A stretch of DNA of 64,000 nt from Gemmatimonadota bacterium (GTDB lineage: Bacteria; Gemmatimonadota; Gemmatimonadetes; Longimicrobiales; Gaopeijiaceae): NCBI GenBank assembly GCA_029879725.1, contig JAOUPR010000001.1:67324-131323 (forward strand), in the 5' to 3' direction. Under the pieces are notes generated by a model. It was not told the DNA's origin and did no database searches. It saw nothing but the letters and a program-made list of their open reading frames with translations. Below, piece after piece: positions 8,789 to 18,053 of this stretch (position 1 is its first letter; each line of letters begins with the position of its first letter). Position numbers and translations under genes: made by a program.

Positions 8789-9758
8789 GGGGATCCACGA
8801 CGGCGTAGAGCAGGTCGGCCAACAGGTTCCCGATCACCACCACCACCGCGAAGAGGATGCTGCCCGCCAGGATGAGAGGATAGTCCCGGGACGCGATGGA
8901 CTCGACCAGGACCCGCCCCATCCCCGGCCAGGCGAAGACGTACTCCACCAGAACCGCGCCGCTGAACAGCACCGGAAGGTACAGGCCGAGCAGCGTCACC
9001 ACGGGAATGAGGGCGTTGCGCATGACATGACCCAGCACCACCGCCCTCTCGGACAACCCCTTTGCCCGCGCCGCGCGTACATGCTCCTGATCCAGGACTT
9101 CGAGGACCCCGGCCCTCATGAAGCGGGCCACCGCGGCCATCATTCCGGCCGCCAGCGTAAGGACCGGGAGGACCAGGTGGGCGACGTGGTCCCCTATTCG
9201 ACCCGGGAACGACAGGGCTTCGTGGTCCGTGCTCACCATCCCCGACGAAGGGAGCCAGACCGGCCAGTCCCATGCGCCCCTCGCCATGACGCTGAACACC
9301 AGGATGAGCATGAGTCCCAACCAGAAGGCCGGAATGGAATAGACCGTGACCAGAGCGACGTTCAGCCCCACGTCCGTCCATGACGTCCGGCGCAGGGCCT
9401 GGTACGTGCCCAGGAGGATACCTCCCCCGAACGCGACCACCAGGGCCAGCCCGGACAGCAGGAGCGTATTGGGAAGGGAGGCCGCGATCACGGAGAGGAC
9501 AGGACGACGATGACTGAAGCTGTATCCCAACTCTCCCGTCGCCAGCGAGGAGATCCACTTCAGGTACCGGATGTGGAGCGGGGCGTCCAGCCCGAAATTG
9601 GAGCGCACCTGGGCGATGGTCTCACCGGACATCCCCGGCGTCACGAAATGGAGGCTCGGGTCGCCCGGCGCCAGGTTGATCACGAAGAACACCACCGTGG
9701 CCACCCCCAGGACCAGGGGGATCGCGCCGAGGAGTCGGGTGATTGCGTATCGGGTCAC
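8772..9758 (-). CDS. Oligopeptide/dipeptide ABC transporter permease (OppB/DppB type)
   Basis: Inner-membrane permease of 328 residues with the standard OppB pattern. There is an N-terminal helix (RLLGAIPLVLGVATVVFFVINLAPGDP), a periplasmic segment (NFGLDAPLHIRYLKWI), then the BPD_transp_1 core ending in the EAA-like loop RAAKAKGL-type sequence (RAARAKGLSERAVVLGHVMRNALIP) and the C-terminal DLLYAVVDPRVRHG. The start is GTG. It follows the substrate-binding gene by 37 bp and overlaps the OppC-type gene by 17 bp. Confidence 0.92.
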   Translation of the reverse strand: MTRYAITRLLGAIPLVLGVATVVFFVINLAPGDPSLHFVTPGMSGETIAQVRSNFGLDAPLHIRYLKWISSLATGELGYSFSHRRPVLSVIAASLPNTLLLSGLALVVAFGGGILLGTYQALRRTSWTDVGLNVALVTVYSIPAFWLGLMLILVFSVMARGAWDWPVWLPSSGMVSTDHEALSFPGRIGDHVAHLVLPVLTLAAGMMAAVARFMRAGVLEVLDQEHVRAARAKGLSERAVVLGHVMRNALIPVVTLLGLYLPVLFSGAVLVEYVFAWPGMGRVLVESIASRDYPLILAGSILFAVVVVIGNLLADLLYAVVDPRVRHG

Positions 9759-9795
9759 GGCCGCGGGGGGTGGAGGAACGCTACCAGTCGATACG

Positions 9796-11520
9796 CTATC
9801 GCATCTCGGGGTCGATCCACCAGTCCCGCACGGAGACGAGCTCGCCCCTCGCGTCCATCACCACCCCATGGAGACGGCGGTTCGCTCCGGCCAGCCGCTG
9901 GGGGAAGTACAGGAACATGTAGGGGTGGATTTCCTCCTGGAGCCGCTGATACTCCCGCCAGAGCGGGAGCGCCTCCTCGCGATCCAGGACCACCTGGAGC
10001 GTATCCAGGTAGCGGTCCAGCGCCGGCGAGCGGATCCCGGCGAAGCCCCAATCTCCATCCACGTTGCGGGAGTGCAGCAGGTCCGAGTCGTCCAACCGGA
10101 AGTCGTTGGCCCACGTGAGCATGAGCCCGTCGAAGTCGCGCGACCCGGGATTGGTGACGACCTCCATGAGGACGGCGGTCTCCGTGGGCCGGAGACCGAC
10201 CTCCACCCCGATCCTGGCCAACTGGGCCTGGATGATCTCGCCCGCGGACTGACGCAGGACGCTTCCCGGGGGGTACCGGATGCCGAGAGACAGACGGACC
10301 CCGTCCGCGTTCTCGCGCACGCCATCTCCATCACGGTCCACCCACCCGGCCTCCTCCAGCAGGAGCGCGGCCGCTGCGGGATCGTACGGCGTCTCCACCA
10401 ACCCCGGCTCGTATGCCCAGTGCCCGGGCCACACCGTGGTGTGCGCCACGCGCCCGTACCCCTCGAGGAGCGTGGCCACGATGGCCTCCCGGTCCGTGCC
10501 CAGCGTCAGCGCGTGGCGGACCCTGGGGTCGGCGAGCTGCGGCCTCCTCGAGTTCCACCCCACGAACTCGAAGTCCCTGGAATCCATGACCACCGGCTCC
10601 AGGTCGGGACTCGCCGACACCTGCTCGATCTGATCGGGCCGCACCTTGAGGTAGACGTCCACCCCACCGGTGAGGAGTGCGGCGAGACTCGTTTCCTGAT
10701 CCGGGACCACGCGATAGATCAGACGATCCAGGAAGGGGCGTCCACCCAGCGATGGAGAGAATCCCGGATTGGCCGTGAAGACCCAGCGATCCAGCGGAGA
10801 GTGTTCCTGGAACACGAAGGGTCCGTTCCCCACGGGACACTCGCTCCCGAAAGGGTGTCTGCCGAGATCCGCGGGGGCCACGTCACGCAGCAGGTGCTCC
10901 GGCATGATGGCCAGGGTCCGCCACGGGTCCAGGAATTCGGCATGGGGCTGGAGACGGAACCGGATCGTGTGGTCGTCGAGCACCTCCATCCCGGCTTCGC
11001 CCTTCTCGTACCGGCGCCAGAAACCCGGATTGGGGAACCCCGTCTCCGGATCGGTGACACGCCTATAGGTGAAGGCCACGTCGTGGGCGTCCGTGGGCAC
11101 TCCGTCGTGCCAGACCACGTCGCGCCGGATGTGGAAGGTGAGTTCCGTGCCGTCCGGGCTCACGTCCCAGGATTCCGCCAGGTAGGGCCGGGGGTTCAAC
11201 TCCTCGTCGAAGGCCACCAGGGTCATGAGGTTCACGAACTGGTGGTGCTGCACGGTCATGACCTCACCGGCGATGAACCCGTTCATCCCCCCGGGGAGAT
11301 CTGCCAGGCCGGCCACCACGGCGGTCCCCCCGTGCCGTGCGTCCTCCATCCCCCGGGTCCGGTCTCGAGCCACCGCCATGAAGGAGTCGACCCGGGCCCG
11401 GGTGTCACGACAGAACGGGTCTACCCACGAGGACTCGGACGGAGTGTCCGAATCGCACGCCACGAGGCCGAGGACGGCCACCAGTGAGATCGTTCCCGCC
11501 ACCACTCGCACCACCCGCAT
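9796..11520 (-). CDS. Peptide ABC transporter substrate-binding lipoprotein (SBP_bac_5)
   Basis: Extracytoplasmic binding protein of 574 residues for an Opp/Dpp/nickel-type importer. The N terminus is a lipoprotein signal with lipobox LVAC at Cys22, then the family-5 fold: YLAESWDVSPDGTELTFHIRRDVVWHDGVPTDAHDVAFTYRR-like segment and the later VRHALTLGTDREAIV motif. The start has a good SD, GGAGGAG, 6 bp upstream. Substrate cannot be read from sequence; the co-transcribed glycine cleavage genes make glycine-yielding peptides a reasonable guess only. Confidence 0.92.
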   Translation of the reverse strand: MRVVRVVAGTISLVAVLGLVACDSDTPSESSWVDPFCRDTRARVDSFMAVARDRTRGMEDARHGGTAVVAGLADLPGGMNGFIAGEVMTVQHHQFVNLMTLVAFDEELNPRPYLAESWDVSPDGTELTFHIRRDVVWHDGVPTDAHDVAFTYRRVTDPETGFPNPGFWRRYEKGEAGMEVLDDHTIRFRLQPHAEFLDPWRTLAIMPEHLLRDVAPADLGRHPFGSECPVGNGPFVFQEHSPLDRWVFTANPGFSPSLGGRPFLDRLIYRVVPDQETSLAALLTGGVDVYLKVRPDQIEQVSASPDLEPVVMDSRDFEFVGWNSRRPQLADPRVRHALTLGTDREAIVATLLEGYGRVAHTTVWPGHWAYEPGLVETPYDPAAAALLLEEAGWVDRDGDGVRENADGVRLSLGIRYPPGSVLRQSAGEIIQAQLARIGVEVGLRPTETAVLMEVVTNPGSRDFDGLMLTWANDFRLDDSDLLHSRNVDGDWGFAGIRSPALDRYLDTLQVVLDREEALPLWREYQRLQEEIHPYMFLYFPQRLAGANRRLHGVVMDARGELVSVRDWWIDPEMR

Positions 11521-11551
11521 GTCGCACTCCTCCAGGCAGCGGCGCGTTCCA

Positions 11552-12319
11552 TCAGCGCCGCCAGGTCCAGGTGTCCAGAGCGTATCGCTCCTCTTCCAGA
11601 ATTTCTGCCGTGTCCAACTCGTGGGGGGAGTATCCACCCTCGTACCAAGCGCCGCCGAGCGCAAGGTTCAGACCCGCTACCAGGGCCTCCCGTACCTCCC
11701 CCACGTCCAGGCGCCCCAGGAGCGCGGCCAGGGACGCAGGGGGTGGGGCGGGGGGCCCCTCCTCCACGGCCAGATCGTCCAGGATCGTCTGGTCTCCGGC
11801 CAGAATGACCGAACCGTGCTGCAGGAGCGCGCCGTCCACGCGGACCTGCGCGCTCCCCACCAGCTTTCGACCGTCCGCGACCACTTCACCGGGCGCGGGC
11901 GTCTGGAAGCAGGGGCCGGCGTCGGGCGTCACCACCACCCCGTCACGCACACTCTCCACGGCCACCCCCAGCGAACGCAGTCCCTCCACCAATCCCCGAT
12001 TGATCACCCCGTACGCTTCCCGGAGCCCCCCGAGCGCACCCAGCGCACACGTGACCGAGTACGTGATCTCCCGGTGATGGAACACGGCCCGACCCCCGGT
12101 GGGCCGGCGGACGAAACCGATGCCCCGGGCCTCGGCGAGGTCCCGTCGGTACCGTCCGGCGGTGGGCTCGTTCCTCCCGAAGGAGACCGTCGGTGGCTCC
12201 CACGAGTAGAAACGCACCACGCCCTCGCCTGGAGGCAACCCCCGGGCGAGGGCGTGATCCAGCGCCATGTTGCGGCTCCCCCTGGACCCGGGGTCGAGGA
12301 TCAGCCGCCAGCGGCGCAC
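11552..12319 (-). CDS. LipM/LplA-family lipoate (octanoyl) protein transferase
   Basis: Enzyme of 255 residues in the BPL/LplA/LipB family that puts octanoyl or lipoyl groups on the H protein or E2 subunits. The family motif RRPTGGRAVFHH (about 71-82) and the catalytic Lys152 in GRKLVGSAQ are clear. Cys137 in GPCFQTPAPGEVV matches the active-site Cys of LipM, the octanoyl-ACP:GcvH octanoyltransferase, so LipM activity is more likely than ATP-dependent LplA. The start is GTG. It lies 10 bp after the UPF0173 gene and in the same run as gcvH and gcvP, whose product needs it. Confidence 0.82.
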   Translation of the reverse strand: MRRWRLILDPGSRGSRNMALDHALARGLPPGEGVVRFYSWEPPTVSFGRNEPTAGRYRRDLAEARGIGFVRRPTGGRAVFHHREITYSVTCALGALGGLREAYGVINRGLVEGLRSLGVAVESVRDGVVVTPDAGPCFQTPAPGEVVADGRKLVGSAQVRVDGALLQHGSVILAGDQTILDDLAVEEGPPAPPPASLAALLGRLDVGEVREALVAGLNLALGGAWYEGGYSPHELDTAEILEEERYALDTWTWRR

Positions 12320-12329
12320 GGCGAAACGA

Positions 12330-13013
12330 TCAGACGTCGTAGGAGTCTCCCGGCGCCATCACCTCGACCCGCGCCCGCGCACCCACCGCCTCGCGGAAGG
12401 CCTGGGCGTCCTGGCGGATGATCTCCCACGTATCGTAGTGGATGGGCACCACCACCTCGGGCTCGATGAACTCCACCGCCCGCACGGCGTCCGCCGGTCC
12501 CATGGTGAAGTTGTCGCCGATGGGGAGGAGGGCCACGTCCACGGCTCCCTTGAGGAGTTGCATGTCCGTGAGGAGCGCCGTGTCTCCCGCGTGATAGACG
12601 GTCTTGCCGTCCACATGGACCAGGAACCCGCCCGGGACGGTCGTGAACGCCCCGGTGTCGTCACCGGCGACCTGACCACCGTGCAGCGCGGGGGTCATCT
12701 TCACCCGTCCGAAGGGGAAGTCGAAGCCGCCCCCGATGTGCATGGCGTGGGCGTTCTCCACTCCCCGTGTCTCGGCGAACGACACGATCTCGAAGGTGGA
12801 GATGAGCCGGGCGCCGGTGCGCCTGGCCAGCGGGATCGCGTCGGCGAAGTGGTCGGAATGTCCGTGGGTGCAGAGAATGTAGTCCGCCTCCACCTCCGCG
12901 ACGGTGAGGTCCGTGCGGGGGTTCTCGTCGAAGAAGGGGTCGATGACCAGCCGGGTCCCGTCGGCGGTCTCGAGGGTGAAGGTGGAGTGCCCGTGATAGA
13001 TCAGCCGTGCCAT
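12330..13013 (-). CDS. UPF0173-family metal-dependent hydrolase (metallo-beta-lactamase fold)
   Basis: Soluble protein of 227 residues with the compact UPF0173/YtkL form of the metallo-beta-lactamase fold. It has YHGHSTF at the start, the metal site THGHSDHFADAI, PALHGG, YHAGDTAL and PIHYDTW. The natural substrate of the family is not known. The start has an AGGAGA ribosome site directly upstream. It sits 73 bp after gcvP and 10 bp before the lipoate enzyme gene, so it probably belongs to the same transcript, but no functional link to glycine metabolism is established. Confidence 0.9.
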   Translation of the reverse strand: MARLIYHGHSTFTLETADGTRLVIDPFFDENPRTDLTVAEVEADYILCTHGHSDHFADAIPLARRTGARLISTFEIVSFAETRGVENAHAMHIGGGFDFPFGRVKMTPALHGGQVAGDDTGAFTTVPGGFLVHVDGKTVYHAGDTALLTDMQLLKGAVDVALLPIGDNFTMGPADAVRAVEFIEPEVVVPIHYDTWEIIRQDAQAFREAVGARARVEVMAPGDSYDV

Positions 13014-13086
13014 GTCTCCTCTCCTGCGTCGTCCCCGGGGAGAACGCCCCACGAGACCGTGATCGACGTGCCTCGACCACCTACGT

Positions 13087-15969
13087 TCAGGCGCTCTCCT
13101 CCGCGTAGGCTTCGATGGGCAGGCAGGCACACACAAGGTTCCTGTCGCCGTACGCATTGTCCACCCGGCGCACGGAGGGCCAGAACTTGTGCGCACGGGT
13201 CCAGGGCGCCGGGAAGGCCGCCTCGGTACGCGAATACCCGTGGTCCCAGCGGTCGGCGGTCACCATGGCCGCCGTGTGGGGGGCGTTCTTCAGGGCGTTG
13301 TCCTCCCGGTCGGATACCCCCTCCTCCACGCGACGGATCTCTTCCCGGATGGCCGCCAGGGCATCGCAGAACCGATCCAATTCGGCCTTGGACTCGCTCT
13401 CCGTCGGCTCGATCATGAGCGTCCCCGCCACGGGGAAGGACACCGTGGGCGCGTGGAACCCGTAATCCATCAGGCGCTTCGCCACATCCTCCTCGGTGAT
13501 CCCCGACGCCTTCTTGAGGGGACGCAGATCCACGATGAATTCGTGGGCGACGAGCCCCTGGTTGCCGGTGTAGAGGATCTCGAAGTGATCTCGCAGGCGC
13601 TTCGCCATGTAGTTGGCGTTCAGGATGGCCATCTGGGAGGCCCGGCGGACTCCCTCCGCCCCGAGCAGGGCGATGTAGGCCCAGGAGATGGGTAGGATGC
13701 TCGCGCTCCCCCAGGGGGCCGCGGACACCGGACCGATGGCCTTCTCACCCCCCACCGACTGCAGTGGATGACCCGGAAGGTACGGCGCCAGCGTGGAGTT
13801 CACGCAGATCGGGCCCATCCCCGGGCCGCCACCTCCGTGGGGGATGGCGAACGTCTTGTGGAGGTTGATGTGGCAGACGTCGGCTCCGTAGTCACCGGGA
13901 CGCGCCAGCCCCACCTGGGCGTTGAGGTTCGCCCCGTCCAGGTACACCAGGCCCCCGTGCTCGTGGACGATGCCGCACACCTTCCGCACGCCCTCCTCGA
14001 ACACCCCGTGCGTGGACGGATACGTGATCATGAGCGCCGCCAGCGAGTCACGGTGCTGTACCGCCTTCGCTTCCAGGTCGGATAGATCCACGTTCCCGTG
14101 TTCGTCGCACTTCACCACCACGACCTTCATCCCGGCCATGACCGCGCTGGCGGGATTGGTCCCGTGGGCCGACGACGGGATGAGGCAGACGTCCCGATGG
14201 TGGTCGCCGCGGTCTTCGTGGTACGCCTTGATGGTGAGAAGGCCCGCGTACTCTCCCTGAGCGCCCGAGTTGGGCTGGAGCGAGGCCGCCTCGAAGCCGC
14301 TGATCTCGGCGAGCCACCCTTCCAGCTCGCCGATGAGTTCCCCGTACCCCGCCGCCTGGTCCACGGGCGCGAAGGGATGCATCCCCCCGAACTCGGGCCA
14401 CGTCACTCCCAACATCTCGGTGGTGGCGTTGAGCTTCATCGTGCACGAACCCAGGGGGATCATGCTGGTGTTGAGGGAGAGGTCCTTCGCCTCCAGACGG
14501 TGGAGGTACCGCAGCATCTCCGTCTCGGAGTGGTATCGGTTGAAGACCTCGTGCTCCAGGTACGCGCTGGCGCGCCGGAACTCGGGAGGGAGTTCGGCCG
14601 CCTCCAGCTCCGCCGCCAGCCCCGCCGCACCCACGGTGGGGGTGCCCGTCCCCGCGAAGGCGGCGAACAGGTCATCGATGTCTCGCGGCCGCGTCGTCTC
14701 GTTCAGCGCGATCCCCACGGTGCCGTCACGGAAGTCCCTGAGGTTCATTCCAGCCGCGCGCGCGGCCCCGATGACCTCCTCGGCCGACCGGCCCCCGGGC
14801 CGGACCTTCAGGGTGTCGAAGAAGACCTCGGTGAGCACGGCGTGTCCCATGCGGGTCAGCCCCTCGGCCAGGACCCGGGTCAGGTCGTGGATCCGCAGGG
14901 CGATCCGCCGGATCCCCTCCGGTCCATGGTACACCGCGTACGCTCCCGCCATGATGGCCAGGAGCACCTGGGCCGTGCAGATGTTGGAGGTGGCCTTTTC
15001 CCGGCGGATGTGCTGCTCCCGGGTCTGCAGGGCCATGCGCAGGGCGGGGTTCCCGTCGGCGTCCACCGAGATTCCGATGATCCGGCCGGGCATCTTCCGC
15101 TTGAAATCGTCCCGGGCGGCCATGTAGGCCGCGTGCGGGCCGCCGAAACCCATGGGCACGCCGAAGCGCTGGGTGTTCCCCACCGCGATGTCCGCGCCCC
15201 ACTCACCCGGAGGCGTCAGAAGGGCCAGCGACATGAGGTCGGCGGCGGCCACCACCGTGATGCCCAGTGCGTGGGCCCGGTCCGCGAACGGACGATAGTC
15301 CAGGACGCTCCCGTCCGTGGCGGGATACTGGAGAAGCGCTCCGAAGACGCCCTCGTGCAACTCGAAGGTCGCGTGGTCTCCCACCACGACCTCGATCCCG
15401 AGAGGCCACGCCCGGGTCTTCACAACCTCGATGGTCTGGGGATGGCACAGTTCCGAGACGAAGAAGGTGTCGGCGCCACCCTTCGCTCCGTCGTGGGCCA
15501 GGTGCATGGCCTCGGCCGCGGCGGTCCCCTCGTCGAGGAGCGAGGCGTTGGCGATGGCCAGCCCGGTGAGGTCCATCACCGCGGTCTGATAGTTGAGGAG
15601 AGCCTCCAGACGGCCCTGGGCGATCTCCGCCTGGTACGGCGTGTACTGCGTGTACCATCCCGGATTCTCCAGGATGTTGCGCAGGATCACCGCCGGAACC
15701 TGGGTGTCGTGGTACCCCATCCCGATGAACGACCGGAACACGGTGTTCTTCCCGGCGATCTCCCGCAGGCGCTCGACCAGGTCGGCCTCGGAGAGCGGGG
15801 CGGGAAGGTCCAGGTCGCCCGACATGCGGATGGTGGAGGGAACCACCGCCGAGACCAGATCGTCGAGCCTCTCGAACCCCACGGTCCGGAGCATCTCCTG
15901 GACCTGGGCGCCCTGCGATCCCACGTGGCGATCCGCGAAAGCGGCCGGCGAATCTATGCGTACAGTCAT
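13087..15969 (-). CDS. gcvP: Glycine dehydrogenase (aminomethyl-transferring), P protein
   Basis: PLP enzyme of the glycine cleavage system, 960 residues, the fused full-length form. It decarboxylates glycine and passes the aminomethyl group to lipoylated H protein. The N-terminal half has [14 protein letters not shown] and [36 protein letters not shown]-type sequence. The C-terminal half has SCTMKLNAT and the PLP site [15 protein letters not shown] with Lys705. It lies 82 bp after gcvH with a terminator-like hairpin between. The T protein gene is not in this window. Confidence 0.97.
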   Translation of the reverse strand: MTVRIDSPAAFADRHVGSQGAQVQEMLRTVGFERLDDLVSAVVPSTIRMSGDLDLPAPLSEADLVERLREIAGKNTVFRSFIGMGYHDTQVPAVILRNILENPGWYTQYTPYQAEIAQGRLEALLNYQTAVMDLTGLAIANASLLDEGTAAAEAMHLAHDGAKGGADTFFVSELCHPQTIEVVKTRAWPLGIEVVVGDHATFELHEGVFGALLQYPATDGSVLDYRPFADRAHALGITVVAAADLMSLALLTPPGEWGADIAVGNTQRFGVPMGFGGPHAAYMAARDDFKRKMPGRIIGISVDADGNPALRMALQTREQHIRREKATSNICTAQVLLAIMAGAYAVYHGPEGIRRIALRIHDLTRVLAEGLTRMGHAVLTEVFFDTLKVRPGGRSAEEVIGAARAAGMNLRDFRDGTVGIALNETTRPRDIDDLFAAFAGTGTPTVGAAGLAAELEAAELPPEFRRASAYLEHEVFNRYHSETEMLRYLHRLEAKDLSLNTSMIPLGSCTMKLNATTEMLGVTWPEFGGMHPFAPVDQAAGYGELIGELEGWLAEISGFEAASLQPNSGAQGEYAGLLTIKAYHEDRGDHHRDVCLIPSSAHGTNPASAVMAGMKVVVVKCDEHGNVDLSDLEAKAVQHRDSLAALMITYPSTHGVFEEGVRKVCGIVHEHGGLVYLDGANLNAQVGLARPGDYGADVCHINLHKTFAIPHGGGGPGMGPICVNSTLAPYLPGHPLQSVGGEKAIGPVSAAPWGSASILPISWAYIALLGAEGVRRASQMAILNANYMAKRLRDHFEILYTGNQGLVAHEFIVDLRPLKKASGITEEDVAKRLMDYGFHAPTVSFPVAGTLMIEPTESESKAELDRFCDALAAIREEIRRVEEGVSDREDNALKNAPHTAAMVTADRWDHGYSRTEAAFPAPWTRAHKFWPSVRRVDNAYGDRNLVCACLPIEAYAEESA

Positions 15970-15983
15970 CAGTATCTCACAAT

Positions 15984-16020
15984 AAAAGGGCCGCGCCGCC
16001 GTGGGGCGAGGACGCGGCCC
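15984..16020 (-). terminator. Terminator-like hairpin between gcvH and gcvP
   Basis: Arms GGGCCGCG / CGCGGCCC (8 bp) enclose a 17 nt GC-rich loop. On the minus strand the stem is followed by TTTTATTG. It lies after the gcvH stop and before gcvP, so it may end part of the transcripts and leave H protein in excess over P protein. Confidence 0.6.
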
Positions 16021-16051
16021 ATGGTCCTGCTACCGGAATGAGCGTCTGGGA

Positions 16052-16441
16052 TCAGGCGCCCACGTGGGCCTCGTATCCGGCCGCGTCCAGCAGCGCATCC
16101 AACTCCGAAGGATCGTCCACGCGGAGCTTGACCATCCACCCCGCTCCGTACGGGTCCGAATTGACCAGGGAGGGATCGTCGTCGAGGGCGGCGTTCACCG
16201 CCACGACCTCGCCGGTGACGGGACAGAAGAGGTCGCTGACGGCCTTCACCGCCTCGATGGTGCCGAAGGTCTCCATCCTGGCGAAGCTCGAGCCCACCTC
16301 GGGAAGTTCCACGAAGACCACGTCCCCCAGTTCCCCCTGGGCGTAGTCGGTGATCCCGACCACATATACCCCGTCCTCATCGGCGGCGCGGAGGTACTCG
16401 TGCTCTTCCGTGTACAGGAGATCTGAAGGATAATCGGACAT
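16052..16441 (-). CDS. gcvH: Glycine cleavage system H protein
   Basis: Small lipoyl-carrier protein of 129 residues that shuttles the aminomethyl intermediate between P, T and L proteins. It has YTEEHEYL at the start, then GITDYAQGELGDVVFVELPEVGS, and the lipoylation site ETFGTIEAVKAVSD with Lys66, then NSDPYGAGWMVKLR. The length is standard. It is the first gene of the minus-strand run that continues with gcvP and the lipoate enzyme. The upstream 230 bp contains no recognisable glycine riboswitch. Confidence 0.97.
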   Translation of the reverse strand: MSDYPSDLLYTEEHEYLRAADEDGVYVVGITDYAQGELGDVVFVELPEVGSSFARMETFGTIEAVKAVSDLFCPVTGEVVAVNAALDDDPSLVNSDPYGAGWMVKLRVDDPSELDALLDAAGYEAHVGA

Positions 16442-16585
16442 TCTCTGCGCTCTCCACCTGCGTGTGGCCCCTCGCCTCGCGAGCCCTCACGATGATCGCG
16501 ATTCCAGCCGCCGTCAAGCCTCCCCCGGGGGGGCTTCCGGCGCCGGGGCGACGAAGCGCCCGAATGGCCTTAGATTATGACGATC

Positions 16586-16604
16586 TGCCACGGTGGCCGT
16601 GGCA
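16586..16604. promoter_or_regulatory. Inverted repeat in the divergent gcvH / acyl-CoA dehydrogenase promoter region
   Basis: A perfect 8 bp inverted repeat, TGCCACGG-TGG-CCGTGGCA. It lies 145 bp before gcvH and 67 bp before the acyl-CoA dehydrogenase, next to an AT-rich TTAGATTATG stretch (16570-16579) that could serve as a -10 element. It may be an operator; no regulator is identified. Confidence 0.35.
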
Positions 16605-16671
16605 TGTTTCAGAGGAGGGACGGGCGTTCCTCGGTCCCCCCCCCGACAAATCAGAACAGCCCTGTCCAGCC

Positions 16672-17838
16672 ATGGCCTCAATACTCGCTCAACCACCCCG
16701 AGCCCTCACACATCTCACCGACGACGAGGTGATGTTCCAGGAAGCCGTCCGGGACTTCGCCGCCGCGGAAGTGGCACCTCGCGCCGGTCCCATGGACGAG
16801 AAGGAGGAGATGGACCCCGGTCTGGTCTCCCAACTGTTCGAGCTCGGCCTCATGGGCGTGGAGATCCCGGAGGATCTCGGGGGGACCGGGGCGAGCTTCT
16901 TCACGTCGGTTCTGGTGGTGGAGGAATTGTCCCGCGTCGATCCGTCCGTTGGCGTGCTCGTGGACGTGCAGAACACCCTCGTCATCAACGCGTTCCTGCG
17001 CTGGGCCTCCGACGAACAACGGGCGCGCTACCTCCCACGCCTGGCCTCCGACATGGTGGGCGCCTACGCGCTGTCCGAGGCGGGGAGCGGTTCCGACGCC
17101 TTCGCCCTGGCCACCCGGGCCACGCGCGACGGAGACGACTGGCTTCTCACCGGCCAGAAGCTCTGGATCACCAATGGAAACGAGGCGGGCCTCTACATCG
17201 TCTTCGCCACGGCCGATCCGGACGCGGGATACCGGGGGATCACGGCCTTCCTGGTGGAGAAGGGATTCGACGGCTTCTCCGTCGGGAAGAAGGAATCGAA
17301 GCTCGGAATCCGGGCCTCCTCCACCACCGAGTTGATTCTGGAGGACGTGCGGGTGCCTGCGGAGAACGTGCTCGGTGAGGTGGGGATGGGCTACAAGGTG
17401 GCCATCGAAACGTTGAACGAGGGGCGCATCGGGATCGGCGCGCAGATGATCGGGTTGGCCCAGGGCGCCCTCGACCACACGGTCCGCTACGTGAAGGAGC
17501 GCGAGCAGTTCGGCCGGACGATCGGCAGCTTCCAGGGCGTTCAGTTCCAGCTCGCCGAAATGGCCACCGAGATCGAGGCGGCCCGTCTTCTCGTGTACAA
17601 CTCGGCGCGCCTCAAGGATGCCGGCCGTCCCTTCCTCACCCAGGCGGCCATGGCGAAGCTCTACGCTTCGGAGATGGCGCAACGGGTGGCGTCGCGATGC
17701 ATCGACCTCCATGGTGGATACGGTTTCACCCGGGAGTACCCGGTGGAAAAGCTCTACCGCGACGCCAAGATCGGTACGATCTACGAAGGCACTTCCAACA
17801 TGCAGAAGCAGACCATCGCCAAGGTCCTCCTCAAGTAG
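16672..17838 (+). CDS. Acyl-CoA dehydrogenase (short/branched-chain type)
   Basis: FAD enzyme of 388 residues that oxidises acyl-CoA to enoyl-CoA and hands electrons to ETF. It has the FAD/substrate motif AYALSEAGSGSDAFAL, WITNG, the helical segment REQFGRTIGSFQGVQFQLAEMA, and the end motif DLHGGYGFTREYPVEKLYRDAKIGTIYEGTSN-type with catalytic base Glu372. The position of the Glu in YEGTS points to the short or short/branched-chain class, not isovaleryl-CoA dehydrogenase. I placed the start at MASILAQPP, where family similarity begins; the open frame extends further upstream. Substrate specificity is not certain. Confidence 0.93.
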   Translation: MASILAQPPRALTHLTDDEVMFQEAVRDFAAAEVAPRAGPMDEKEEMDPGLVSQLFELGLMGVEIPEDLGGTGASFFTSVLVVEELSRVDPSVGVLVDVQNTLVINAFLRWASDEQRARYLPRLASDMVGAYALSEAGSGSDAFALATRATRDGDDWLLTGQKLWITNGNEAGLYIVFATADPDAGYRGITAFLVEKGFDGFSVGKKESKLGIRASSTTELILEDVRVPAENVLGEVGMGYKVAIETLNEGRIGIGAQMIGLAQGALDHTVRYVKEREQFGRTIGSFQGVQFQLAEMATEIEAARLLVYNSARLKDAGRPFLTQAAMAKLYASEMAQRVASRCIDLHGGYGFTREYPVEKLYRDAKIGTIYEGTSNMQKQTIAKVLLK

Positions 17839-17844
17839 GCCGTC

Positions 17845-18039
17845 ATGACCCTCATGCCAACACTCGCGCTCGTCACCTTCGGATTGTCGGAGACCCTCCT
17901 GATGATCGGGGTGCTGATGCTCCTCTTCGGGGCGAAGAAGCTTCCCATGCTCGCCAGAGGGTTCGGCCAGGGCATCCGGAACTTCAAGGGAGAGTTGAAG
18001 GCCCCGCCGGACGAGGAAGACGACGGAGCCGACCGATAG
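17845..18039 (+). CDS. tatA: Twin-arginine translocase subunit TatA
   Basis: Pore-forming subunit of the TAT pathway, 64 residues. One N-terminal membrane helix (ETLLMIGVLMLLF), then the hinge FGAKKLPMLARGFGQGIRNFKGEL, matching the conserved FGxxKLPxLARxxG of TatA/TatE, then an acidic tail. It begins 6 bp after the acyl-CoA dehydrogenase. TatB and TatC are not in this window. Several TAT-type leaders in the window (ActB, the SoxC-like enzyme, the amidohydrolase, the M19 protein) would use it. Confidence 0.92.
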   Translation: MTLMPTLALVTFGLSETLLMIGVLMLLFGAKKLPMLARGFGQGIRNFKGELKAPPDEEDDGADR

Positions 18040-18053
18040 GAGTGTCCGGTAGC

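Noticed and set aside
16442-16671. Glycine riboswitch before gcvH
   Set aside because: The conserved core pieces of glycine aptamers are not found on the minus strand in this leader.
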